A stretch of 37,562 nucleotides of DNA from Comamonadaceae bacterium (GTDB lineage Bacteria > Pseudomonadota > Gammaproteobacteria > Burkholderiales > Burkholderiaceae_C). This document shows, in pieces, positions 1 through 7,126 of this stretch; positions within the stretch are counted from its first letter, which is position 1; each line of letters starts with the position of its first letter. The notes beneath the pieces were generated by a model. That model had not been told where the DNA came from. It made no database searches and saw only the letters and a program-made list of their open reading frames with translations. A program made the position numbers and the translations under genes. The DNA is taken from the NCBI GenBank assembly GCA_947448745.1, contig CANFOQ010000028.1, forward strand, positions 1 to 37,562, read 5' to 3'.

Positions 1-1050
1 AAAATTCGCGCCCGCATTTGGAGTTTTCAAAGTGAAGAGCGCATTGACAGCGCATTTTTTGAACGTCAAGTGGCGGCTGCCGTGGCCATGCGGGCCCGCT
101 TGCAAGTGCCCAGCAATGGTGTGCGATTGATTCACGGCGAAGCCGATGGCTTGCCGGGCTTGATCGTGGACCGTTATGACGACACCTTGGTGGCACAGTT
201 CTTATCGGCGGGCACTGAACGCTTCAAAGCCGATATTGTGAAAGCCTTGGTCTTGCACACCGATGCCAAGCGCGTGTTCGAACGGTCTGATTCGGGTGTG
301 CGTGGCTTGGAAGGTTTGCCCGCCGTGACAGGTTGGTTGCACCGCGCAGAAGGTGCAAGTGACGACACCGCCATCGTCATCCAGGAGCACGATTGGTCTT
401 TGCAACTTGACATCGCCGAAGGCCATAAAACCGGTTTTTACCTGGACCAACGCGACAGCCGTTTGAAGTTTGCCGAATACGCCCGGCGTTTGAACTTGCG
501 CCAAGTGCTCAATTGCTATTGCTACACGGGTGGTTTCAGTGTGGCCGCCCTGAGTGGCATGCGCCAAAGCGGCGCCTTGGGCGCGGGCGCAGAAGTGATT
601 TCGGTGGATTCCTCGGGTCCGGCCATTGCCAAAGCGCAGGCGAATGTGCAGCGCAATGGTTTCACCACCGACAACGCGAGCTTCATGGACGCCGATGTCA
701 ACGCCACCTTGCGCAGCTTGCACAAAGAAGGACGACAGTTTGATGGCATCGTGCTCGATCCACCCAAGTTCGCACCCAGTGCCGCCCATGCCGACCGTGC
801 GGCCCGCGCTTACAAAGACATCAACCGCTGGGCCTTCAAGCTCTTGGCACCCGGTGGTGTCTTGTTCACCTACAGCTGCTCGGGGGGCATCCCGCCTGAG
901 CTGTTCCACAAAATCGTCGCCTCCGCTGGCACCGATTCGGGTGTGGACGCCTACATCTTGGAGCGGGTGCAAGCCGCGCCAGACCACCCGATGACGGTCA
1001 ATTTTCCAGAAGGTGAATACCTGAAGGGCTTGATCTTGATGAAGAAATAG
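1..1050 (+). CDS. rlmI: Class I SAM-dependent 23S rRNA methyltransferase, RlmI-like (5' end missing)
   Basis: The reading frame is open from base 1 with no start in the window, so the gene continues to the left; the visible 349 residues are the catalytic part. By family knowledge, RlmI-type enzymes methylate the 5-position of a cytosine in 23S rRNA using S-adenosylmethionine. What is seen: a family-typical segment (VRLIHGEADGLPGLIVDRY), a TGFYLDQRDSR block, the SAM-binding stretch LNCYCYTGGFSVAA, and the motif IVLDPPKFAP followed by a Cys-containing YSCSGG near residues 270-280 of the visible part. The N-terminal PUA domain expected of RlmI would lie mostly outside the window. The GTG at 70 is not the true start because family-like sequence continues upstream of it. 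The exact target base cannot be proven from sequence. Confidence 0.88.
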   Translation, partial: KIRARIWSFQSEERIDSAFFERQVAAAVAMRARLQVPSNGVRLIHGEADGLPGLIVDRYDDTLVAQFLSAGTERFKADIVKALVLHTDAKRVFERSDSGVRGLEGLPAVTGWLHRAEGASDDTAIVIQEHDWSLQLDIAEGHKTGFYLDQRDSRLKFAEYARRLNLRQVLNCYCYTGGFSVAALSGMRQSGALGAGAEVISVDSSGPAIAKAQANVQRNGFTTDNASFMDADVNATLRSLHKEGRQFDGIVLDPPKFAPSAAHADRAARAYKDINRWAFKLLAPGGVLFTYSCSGGIPPELFHKIVASAGTDSGVDAYILERVQAAPDHPMTVNFPEGEYLKGLILMKK

Positions 1051-1112
1051 CCCGCGCCCTTGAATGCTGGCTACACTGCCCCACTTTGTTTGTTTCGTTG
1101 AAAGTTCTGCCC

Positions 1113-2183
1113 ATGTTGATCCCCGCCACCGTTCTCACAGGTTTCTTAGGCTCTGGCAAAACCACTTTGCTCAAAAGGGTGTTGTCCGAGTCGCATGGTT
1201 TGAAAATCGCCATCATTGAAAACGAGTTTGGCGAAGAAAACATCGACAACGAGATTTTGGTGGCCGACACCAAAGAACACATTGTGCAAATGAGCAATGG
1301 TTGCGTGTGTTGCACCATCCGCGAAGACCTGCGCACCACCTTGCAAGACTTGGCCGAAAAGAAACGCAAAGGCGAACTCGACTTTGAACGTGTCGTCATT
1401 GAAACCACCGGCTTAGCCGATCCTGGCCCGGTGGCCCAAACCTTTTTCATGGACGATGAAATCGCCGAGAGCTTCTTGCTCGACTCGGTGCTCACCTTGG
1501 TGGACGCCAAGCACGCGGCCCAAACATTGAACGACCGCCAAGAAGCGCGTCGTCAAGTGGGTTTTGCCGATCAAATTTTCATCAGCAAAAGCGATTTAGT
1601 GAGTGCCGAAGAACTCGACGCCTTGCAACACCGCTTGAAGCACATGAACCCGCGTGCGCCACAGCAAACCGTGCATTTTGGCGAAGTGCCCATCAGCAAG
1701 GTGTTTGACTTGCGCGGCTTCAACCTGAACACCACGCTGGAAATTGACCCCGACTTTTTGAACGAAGGCCATGACCACCATCACCACGATGGCGAACATT
1801 GCGACCATCCTTCGCACCACCACGACCACCACGGCGCCCATGACCACGCGCCTGGCCATGGACACGGCCACCACCATCACCACGATGACGATGTGAAAAG
1901 CTTTGTCTTCAAGGCCGATCGTCCTTTGGACCCGGCCAAACTGGAAGATTTCTTGGGTGCGATCGTCAACATTTACGGCCCGCGCATGCTGCGCTACAAA
2001 GGTGTTTTGCACATGAAAGGCACGGACCGCAAGGTGATTTTCCAAGGCGTTCATCAACTCATGGGCAGTGATTTGGGTCAAGCTTGGGAGCCCCAAGAGA
2101 AGCGAATGAGCAAAATGGTATTCATTGGCATTGATTTACCGCGCGATATTTTTCTGCAAGGTCTTCAACAGTGCTTATCCTGA
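1113..2183 (+). CDS. COG0523 (CobW/ZigA/YeiR-like) metallochaperone GTPase with His-rich loop
   Basis: A 356-residue G3E-family GTPase thought to insert or traffic metal, usually zinc, in the cytoplasm. Seen: Walker A GFLGSGKTT at residues 10-18, the family-defining metal-binding CxCC motif (GCVCC, residues 63-67), an ETTGLADPGP switch-type motif, SKSD as the likely base-recognition motif, and a His/Asp-rich stretch at about residues 219-262 that should bind several metal ions. A CobW C-terminal domain follows. The ATG at 1113 is chosen because family homology begins at MLIPATVLTGF; the upstream TTG at 1086 adds nine unrelated residues. No clear Shine-Dalgarno precedes it. The next gene is a DksA-family protein that lacks most zinc-finger cysteines, which fits a zinc-related pairing. 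No obvious Zur-type palindrome is visible in 1051-1112. The client protein is unknown. Confidence 0.9.
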   Translation: MLIPATVLTGFLGSGKTTLLKRVLSESHGLKIAIIENEFGEENIDNEILVADTKEHIVQMSNGCVCCTIREDLRTTLQDLAEKKRKGELDFERVVIETTGLADPGPVAQTFFMDDEIAESFLLDSVLTLVDAKHAAQTLNDRQEARRQVGFADQIFISKSDLVSAEELDALQHRLKHMNPRAPQQTVHFGEVPISKVFDLRGFNLNTTLEIDPDFLNEGHDHHHHDGEHCDHPSHHHDHHGAHDHAPGHGHGHHHHHDDDVKSFVFKADRPLDPAKLEDFLGAIVNIYGPRMLRYKGVLHMKGTDRKVIFQGVHQLMGSDLGQAWEPQEKRMSKMVFIGIDLPRDIFLQGLQQCLS

Positions 2184-2184
2184 G

Positions 2185-2190
2185 TACAAT
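2185..2190 (+). promoter_or_regulatory. Candidate -10 element for the dksA-family gene
   Basis: The hexamer TACAAT lies two bases past the GTPase stop codon. A weak -35 (TTCAAC at 2164-2169) sits 15 bases upstream. If used, transcription would start near 2197 and leave a 5' untranslated region of about 120 nt before the GTG at 2317. This is prediction only. Confidence 0.3.
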
Positions 2191-2287
2191 CCGCGCGCCA
2201 TTGGCATGGGTCTTCAAAGCCCTATGTCATCAAGGCATCAAGATGTACCAGTACAACAAACCGCAGCCGGTCTAGGGTGTTCAATCA

Positions 2288-2307
2288 CCTGACACCAGTC
2301 TGTCAGG
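2288..2307 (+). promoter_or_regulatory. Hairpin covering part of the dksA-family ribosome binding site
   Basis: A perfect 7-bp inverted repeat, CCTGACA (2288-2294) and TGTCAGG (2301-2307), with a 6-nt loop. The 3' arm includes the first bases of the Shine-Dalgarno sequence CAGGAGA (2304-2310) that serves the GTG start at 2317. The fold could lower translation until opened. Its regulatory role is inference. Confidence 0.35.
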
Positions 2308-2316
2308 AGACTTGCA

Positions 2317-3429
2317 GTGAAAACGACAAAGCATTCCAACAAGACCAAAGCCAAGCCTCAGGCGGCTGCGAAAAAATCCACTGCAAACAAAGCTGCTGTG
2401 AAAAAACCATTGGCTAAAAAGCCGGGCATCAAAAAAGCCGTTGCGAAAAAACCGGTGGCTGTGAAAAAACCAGTTGCCAAGAAAGCAGTGGCCAAAAAAG
2501 TTGTTGCGAAGAAGCCTGTGGCCAAGAAAGCAGCAGTCAAAAAAGTCATTGCCAAGAAAGTTGTTGCGAAAAAAGTCGTTGCAAAAAAAGTCGTCGCTCC
2601 AAAAGTTATCGCCAAAAAAGCAGTCGCCACCAAAAAAACAGTCCCCCAAAAAGCGGTTCCGTCCAAGTCCAAAGCCAAGACACCGCCCATTGCCAAGAAA
2701 CCCTCACCCGCGCCCTCTGCTGCCAAATCCGTGTCCACTGCCACCAAGACCAAAACCACCAAATCTGTTGCTGTGAAAACAGCCCCGGTTAAAACTGCAC
2801 CCGCAGCCACCACACCACCTGCGGCCGAAGTGACCAAGAAGTCACCCCGCGCCGCCAAAGCCATGGCCATGATGCCGCCGCCCCCTGGGCAAAGCGTGGC
2901 ATCCACTTCTGCCAAGTCCAGCTATGGTCCCATCGCGGTGCCTTCGCTGCCTTCCTTCGTGCCTGTGATTCATGTCAAAGATCCCAAGATGGCCAACAAC
3001 TGGAAATCCAAAACAGCTGAAACCGTGACCGACGCTGAAGTCATGGCCATGTCGGATGACGACTACATGAACGCCTTTCAGATGGCCTTCTTCCGCCACA
3101 AGCTGGTGCAATTGAAGAACGACATCTTGGTCAATGCGGGTGAAACCACCGAGCATTTGCGTGAAGACACCGTCATCGTCCCCGACCCGGCAGACCGCGC
3201 CACCATCGAAGAAGAGCATGCCTTGGAGTTGCGCACACGCGACCGCGAGCGCAAGTTGCTGAAGAAAATCGAGCAATCCATCGGTCGCATCGACAGTGGC
3301 GACTACGGTTATTGCGACGAAACCGGCGAGCCCATCGGTGTGGGTCGTTTGATGGCCCGCCCCACCGCCACCTTGTCTTTGGAGGCCCAACAACGCCGCG
3401 AACTCAAGCAAAAAATGTTTGGCGATTGA
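2317..3429 (+). CDS. dksA: DksA/TraR-family RNA polymerase-binding regulator with long Lys/Ala-rich N-terminal extension
   Basis: A 370-residue protein. Residues 245-370 are a DksA core: a long coiled-coil hairpin whose tip carries the DPADRA motif (D290, D293, A295), equivalent to the residues that act in the RNA polymerase secondary channel, then ELRTRDRERKLLKKIE and the globular end. The canonical four-Cys zinc finger is reduced to one Cys (C333): CxxC reads CDET and the second pair reads SLEA. I recall such Cys-poor forms from alpha- and betaproteobacterial DksA proteins. Residues 1 to about 190 are dominated by KKxVAKK-like repeats that resemble histone H1-like tails, followed by a Pro/Ser-rich linker. 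The GTG start at 2317 follows CAGGAGA at 2304-2310; the ATG at 3049 would give a core-only protein but has no good ribosome binding site. A strong terminator follows, so the gene ends its transcription unit. Function (ppGpp-linked control of rRNA and biosynthetic promoters) is inferred from the family; the basic tail may bind nucleic acid. Confidence 0.88.
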   Translation: MKTTKHSNKTKAKPQAAAKKSTANKAAVKKPLAKKPGIKKAVAKKPVAVKKPVAKKAVAKKVVAKKPVAKKAAVKKVIAKKVVAKKVVAKKVVAPKVIAKKAVATKKTVPQKAVPSKSKAKTPPIAKKPSPAPSAAKSVSTATKTKTTKSVAVKTAPVKTAPAATTPPAAEVTKKSPRAAKAMAMMPPPPGQSVASTSAKSSYGPIAVPSLPSFVPVIHVKDPKMANNWKSKTAETVTDAEVMAMSDDDYMNAFQMAFFRHKLVQLKNDILVNAGETTEHLREDTVIVPDPADRATIEEEHALELRTRDRERKLLKKIEQSIGRIDSGDYGYCDETGEPIGVGRLMARPTATLSLEAQQRRELKQKMFGD

Positions 3430-3453
3430 CCCGTTGGTCGCCAGACCACCACG

Positions 3454-3481
3454 GCAGGCCTCTTGGGGCCTGCTTTTTTTT
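3454..3481 (+). terminator. Rho-independent terminator after the dksA-family gene
   Basis: A perfect 7-bp stem, GCAGGCC (3454-3460) and GGCCTGC (3467-3473), with a 6-nt loop, followed by a run of eight T residues. It separates the dksA unit from the dcw cluster. Confidence 0.9.
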
Positions 3482-3613
3482 GCCTCGTTTCTGCTCATAA
3501 GCTACTTTGAGTATGCTCGCTAAGTGCTTATTTCATATGAATATTTATCCAATAGAACTATTCAGAAACAGCCCTAAGTTGTTGATTTCATTTACAAAAT
3601 CTCAGTTTGATGC
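3482..3613. other. AT-rich non-coding stretch upstream of mraZ
   Basis: No gene is seen here. The stretch is clearly richer in A+T than the flanking genes. It contains an imperfect dyad (3497-3507 against 3522-3531: ATAAGCTACTT and AAGTGCTTAT, ten pairs with one bulged T and a 14-nt loop). It probably acts as upstream promoter DNA for the dcw cluster. Confidence 0.5.
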
Positions 3614-3641
3614 TTGTCAACGTGTAAAACTCTGGTAAAGT
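3614..3641 (+). promoter_or_regulatory. Predicted sigma-70 promoter of the dcw cluster (PmraZ)
   Basis: The -35 element TTGTCA (3614-3619) and the extended -10 element TGG-TAAAGT (3633-3641) are separated by 16 bases. The predicted start is near 3648, about 75 nt before mraZ. This is the best promoter-like sequence between the dksA terminator and mraZ, and it is followed at once by MraZ-box-like repeats. Confidence 0.6.
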
Positions 3642-3650
3642 GTAAACAAG

Positions 3651-3675
3651 TGGTATTTAGTGGAAGAATGTGAAA
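3651..3675 (+). promoter_or_regulatory. Putative MraZ operator: three TGGWA-like direct repeats
   Basis: TGGTA (3651), TGGAA (3661) and TGAAA (3671) recur with a 10-base period, each separated by 5 bases. In E. coli, MraZ binds TGGGN direct repeats separated by 5 bases between the promoter and the mraZ start, so spacing and position match while the core sequence differs. A further TGGTA lies at 3633 inside the predicted -10 region. Autoregulation by MraZ is the expected role; binding is inferred. Confidence 0.5.
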
Positions 3676-3723
3676 TTCTTAGCCATTTGAGCCTGTGTTT
3701 TGTCACAAAAGGGGTTGCTTGCC

Positions 3724-4152
3724 GTGTTTCAAGGTGCGTCGTCGCTGAGTTTGGATGCCAAAGGCCGTTTGTCGGTGCCCACAAGGCACCGCGATGTGCT
3801 GAGCGCTACAGCTGCTGGGCAACTCACCATCACACGCCACCCGCACGGTTGCTTGATGATTTTTCCCCGCACCGAATGGGAAAAATTCCGTGACCGTGTG
3901 GCCGCCTTGCCCATGACCGCGCAATGGTGGAAGCGGATTTTTTTGGGCAATGCCATGGACGTCGACATGGACAACACCGGCCGTGTGTTGGTCTCGCCCG
4001 AATTGCGCACAGCCGCCCACATCAGCAAAGAAGCCGTTCTGCTGGGCATGGGCACGCATTTCGAGTTGTGGGACAAGACCACCTATGACGCACAAGAAGC
4101 CGAAGCCATGCAGGGCGAGATGCCCGATGTGTTCCGGGATTTTTCGATTTAA
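3724..4152 (+). CDS. mraZ: Transcriptional regulator MraZ
   Basis: A 142-residue protein with two AbrB-like half-domains, each with the family signature: [16 protein letters not shown] near residues 8-23 and [14 protein letters not shown] in the second half. MraZ is a DNA-binding regulator that controls the dcw operon from its own first position. The GTG at 3724 is preferred because family proteins start MFQGAS and because AAAAGGGG (3707-3714) lies 9 nt upstream. A TTG at 3700 would add eight unrelated residues. It is the first gene of the cluster, 6 bases before rsmH. Confidence 0.93.
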   Translation: MFQGASSLSLDAKGRLSVPTRHRDVLSATAAGQLTITRHPHGCLMIFPRTEWEKFRDRVAALPMTAQWWKRIFLGNAMDVDMDNTGRVLVSPELRTAAHISKEAVLLGMGTHFELWDKTTYDAQEAEAMQGEMPDVFRDFSI

Positions 4153-4158
4153 CGTGGA

Positions 4159-5085
4159 ATGGCAACGACTGAATGGGCACACACCACCGTCATGTTGAAG
4201 GAGGCGGTCGAGGCGCTGGACGTCCAGGCCGAAGCCACTTATGTCGACACAACCTTTGGCCGCGGCGGGCATGCAAAGCGCATCTTGGAACAGCTCGGAC
4301 CGCAGGGGCGCTTGATCGCCTTCGACAAAGACCCACAAGCAGTGGCCACGGCCCAAGCGATCAACGACCAGCGGTTGACGATCCGGCACCAGGGCTTCGC
4401 AGCCCTGAACCAATTGCCAAGCAACAGCGTCGCCGGCGTGCTGATGGACCTGGGGGTGAGCTCCCCGCAAATCGACAACCCGCAACGCGGCTTCTCCTTT
4501 CGACAGGACGGCCCGCTGGACATGCGGATGGACTCAAGCCAAGGCCCAAGCGTGTACGAGTGGCTGGGCGAGGCAAAAACCGAACAGATCGCACAGGTGA
4601 TACGTGACTATGGTGAAGAACGATTTGCCAATGGCATTGCCAAAGCCATCGTTGCCAAGCGCGATGCGGGACAACTGCCCGCCACCACTTTGGGCATGGC
4701 CAGTTTGGTCGCTGAGGTGGTCAAAACACGCGAGCCCGGTCAAAACCCTGCAACCCGCACTTTTCAAGCCTTTCGCATGTACATCAACGGCGAATTGGAT
4801 GAGCTCCAGCAAGCCTTGGACGCCAGCTTGGATGTCTTGCAGCAAGGAGGCCGTCTGGTGGTGATCAGTTTCCATTCATTGGAAGACCGCATGGTCAAAC
4901 AATTCATCGCCAAACATTCGCGCGAGGTCTATGACCGTCGTGCGCCATTTGCTGCGCCCCCCAACTTGGCACTCAGCGCTTTGGGTCGTCAGCGGCCCAG
5001 CGATGAGGAAGTCAAAGCCAATCCCCGCAGCCGCAGTGCCATCATGCGTGTGGCCCAGCGTGAACGCACTGAGGAGACCGCATGA
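4159..5085 (+). CDS. rsmH: 16S rRNA (cytosine-1402 N4)-methyltransferase RsmH (MraW)
   Basis: A 308-residue SAM-dependent methyltransferase of usual family length that modifies C1402 in the ribosomal P site. Seen: [13 protein letters not shown] at the N-terminus, the SAM motif [20 protein letters not shown], the motif [10 protein letters not shown], and the C-terminal [15 protein letters not shown] and [14 protein letters not shown] blocks. All are typical of RsmH. It starts at ATG 4159, six bases after the mraZ stop, and its stop overlaps the ftsL start by four bases (ATGA). Confidence 0.96.
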   Translation: MATTEWAHTTVMLKEAVEALDVQAEATYVDTTFGRGGHAKRILEQLGPQGRLIAFDKDPQAVATAQAINDQRLTIRHQGFAALNQLPSNSVAGVLMDLGVSSPQIDNPQRGFSFRQDGPLDMRMDSSQGPSVYEWLGEAKTEQIAQVIRDYGEERFANGIAKAIVAKRDAGQLPATTLGMASLVAEVVKTREPGQNPATRTFQAFRMYINGELDELQQALDASLDVLQQGGRLVVISFHSLEDRMVKQFIAKHSREVYDRRAPFAAPPNLALSALGRQRPSDEEVKANPRSRSAIMRVAQRERTEETA

Positions 5086-5393
5086 CACGGGTCAGTGCGT
5101 TGCTGTTGGTGGCGGTCATGCTGAGTGCACTGTATTTGGTTCGCACCCAGTACGAATCACGTCGGCTCTACACCGAACTGGACCGTGCCAAAGCACAAGC
5201 CCAGCGCTTGGAAACCGAGTACGACCGCCTGGATGTCGAGCGCGGTGCGCAAGCCACACCTTTGCGCGTGGAGAAATTGGCGCGTGAGCAATTGCACATG
5301 CACACGATCTCGCCGGCCATCACCCAATACGCATCGCCACAGCGCGGCGTGGTGGAGAGTGCCGCGGCCCCTGCGGACAAGGAGCAGCCATGA
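5082..5393 (+). CDS. ftsL: Cell division protein FtsL
   Basis: A 103-residue bitopic membrane protein. A single N-terminal transmembrane segment (about residues 4-20) is followed by a periplasmic heptad-rich coiled coil (about 22-65) that should pair with FtsB in the FtsQLB divisome subcomplex. The [13 protein letters not shown] segment is a typical FtsL motif. Sequence conservation in this family is low, so identification rests on topology, size and its fixed place between rsmH and ftsI. It overlaps both neighbours by four bases. Confidence 0.9.
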   Translation: MTRVSALLLVAVMLSALYLVRTQYESRRLYTELDRAKAQAQRLETEYDRLDVERGAQATPLRVEKLAREQLHMHTISPAITQYASPQRGVVESAAAPADKEQP

Positions 5394-7126
5394 GCAGCCG
5401 CAGTGTGCAGTACGCCAGCAATCCTTTATTGGCCAGCAAGACGCCGATATGGCGAAGCCAGTTCATCGTGGCGTGTATTGCACTGGGTTTCATGGGTTTG
5501 GTGGTGCGCGCTGCCTATGTGCAAGTGGTGGGCAATGCGTTTTTCCGCAAACAAGGCACGGTTCGATTTGAACGTCGGTTGGAAATTCCGGCCAACCGTG
5601 GACGCATCTTGGACCGCAATGGACTCATTCTGGCTTCCAGTGTGCCCATGCCCAGCATTTGGATCAGTCCTGAAGAGATGGAAGACGACCCCGTCAAGCT
5701 CAAAGCCTTGGCGCAGTTGCTGGACATGCCCTTGGCCGAAGTCGAGAGCAAGGTCAAAGACAGCAAGAAGAATTTCGTTTGGTTGAAGCGCCAATTGGAC
5801 ATGGCCACGGGCAAAAAAATCAACGACCTGGGCATGCACGGTGTTTACACCCGCATGGAATACAAGCGCATGTACCCACAGGGTGAATCCGCTGCACATG
5901 TGGTGGGATTCACCAACATCGAAAACATGGGCCAAGAGGGCGTTGAGTTGACATTCAATACGCACTTGGGCGGTAAAAGCGGTTCACGGCGCGTTATTAA
6001 AAATGGGCAAGGCCAAGTGGTTGAAGGCATTGGCGACATGATCCCGCCTGAAGAAGGGCGGGACCTGCAACTCAGCATCGACAGCAAAGTGCAGTACTTT
6101 GCCTACCAACGGTTGCGCGACGCGGTGCTGGACAACAAAGCAGCGGCTGGGAGTGTGGTGGTGTTGGACGCCCAATCTGGCGACGTGCTGGCGCTGGCCA
6201 ACTACCCCAGTTACTCGCCTGAAAAACGCAGCAACTTGAGTGGTGCCCAATTGCGCAACCGCGCCTTGACCGACACCTTTGAACCCGGTTCCACCATGAA
6301 GCCATTCGTCATTGGCTTGGCCTTGGAAAAAGGCTTGGTCAAGCCCGAGACCATGATTGACACGGCGCCGGGCAAGCTCAACATGTACGGCATGACCATC
6401 ACCGATGCACACCCGCATGGCCTGCTCAGTGTGAATGAAGTGATTCAAAAATCCAGCAACGTGGGCACAGTGAAAATTGCCATGCGCATGCCGCCCAAAG
6501 ACATGTGGGAGATGTACACACAGGTCGGCTTTGGGCAAAAACCACAAGTGCCCTTTCCCGGTGCGGTGGCCGGTCGCTTGCGGGCCTACAAAACCTGGCG
6601 ACCCATGGAACAAGCCACCATGAGCTATGGCTATGGTTTGTCTACCAGTTTGTTTCAGTTGGCACAGGCCTACACCGCTTTTGCCCGTGATGGCGAAGTG
6701 GCCCCTGTGAGTTTGCTCAAGCGTGAAGACAAGGTCACAGGGGTGCGTGTCATGAGCGCGCAAAACGCCGCCTTGGTGCGCAACATGCTCCACATGGTCA
6801 CAGGTCCAGGCGGTACTGCACCCAAAGCCCAGACCATGGGTTATTCAGTGGGCGGCAAAACCGGCACGGCGCACAAGCTCGATGGCAAAAACTACGCCAG
6901 CAAAAAATACCGAGGCTTCTTTGTCGGCATGGCACCCATCGAAAACCCCCGCATCGTGGTCGCTGTGATGATTGATGAACCAACGGCAGGTCGTTACTTT
7001 GGTGGCGATGTGGCCGCGCCGGTTTTCAGCCAAACCGTGCAGCAAACCCTGCGCATGTTGGAAGTGCAACCCGACATGGCCGTCAAACCCCAAGTCGTGG
7101 CCAAAGCCGAAGCGGAGTCGTTTTGA
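5390..7126 (+). CDS. ftsI: Peptidoglycan D,D-transpeptidase FtsI (PBP3)
   Basis: A 578-residue class B penicillin-binding protein that cross-links septal peptidoglycan with FtsW. Seen: one N-terminal membrane anchor (about residues 22-42), the dimerisation-domain motif RGRILDRNG, and the three transpeptidase motifs STMK (301-304, with the acylated Ser301), SSN (355-357) and KTGT (490-493). No glycosyltransferase domain is present, as expected. Its ATG overlaps ftsL by four bases. All catalytic residues are present. Confidence 0.97.
   Translation: MSSRSVQYASNPLLASKTPIWRSQFIVACIALGFMGLVVRAAYVQVVGNAFFRKQGTVRFERRLEIPANRGRILDRNGLILASSVPMPSIWISPEEMEDDPVKLKALAQLLDMPLAEVESKVKDSKKNFVWLKRQLDMATGKKINDLGMHGVYTRMEYKRMYPQGESAAHVVGFTNIENMGQEGVELTFNTHLGGKSGSRRVIKNGQGQVVEGIGDMIPPEEGRDLQLSIDSKVQYFAYQRLRDAVLDNKAAAGSVVVLDAQSGDVLALANYPSYSPEKRSNLSGAQLRNRALTDTFEPGSTMKPFVIGLALEKGLVKPETMIDTAPGKLNMYGMTITDAHPHGLLSVNEVIQKSSNVGTVKIAMRMPPKDMWEMYTQVGFGQKPQVPFPGAVAGRLRAYKTWRPMEQATMSYGYGLSTSLFQLAQAYTAFARDGEVAPVSLLKREDKVTGVRVMSAQNAALVRNMLHMVTGPGGTAPKAQTMGYSVGGKTGTAHKLDGKNYASKKYRGFFVGMAPIENPRIVVAVMIDEPTAGRYFGGDVAAPVFSQTVQQTLRMLEVQPDMAVKPQVVAKAEAESF

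Noticed and set aside
1740..1905. His-codon-rich stretch as a nucleotide repeat or slippage site
   Set aside because: The CAC/CAT pattern is irregular at the base level and stays in frame inside a family known for His-rich loops, so it is better explained as a protein feature.
3700..3723. Upstream TTG start for mraZ
   Set aside because: It would place the AAAAGGGG ribosome binding site inside the gene and add residues not seen in the family; GTG 3724 fits better.
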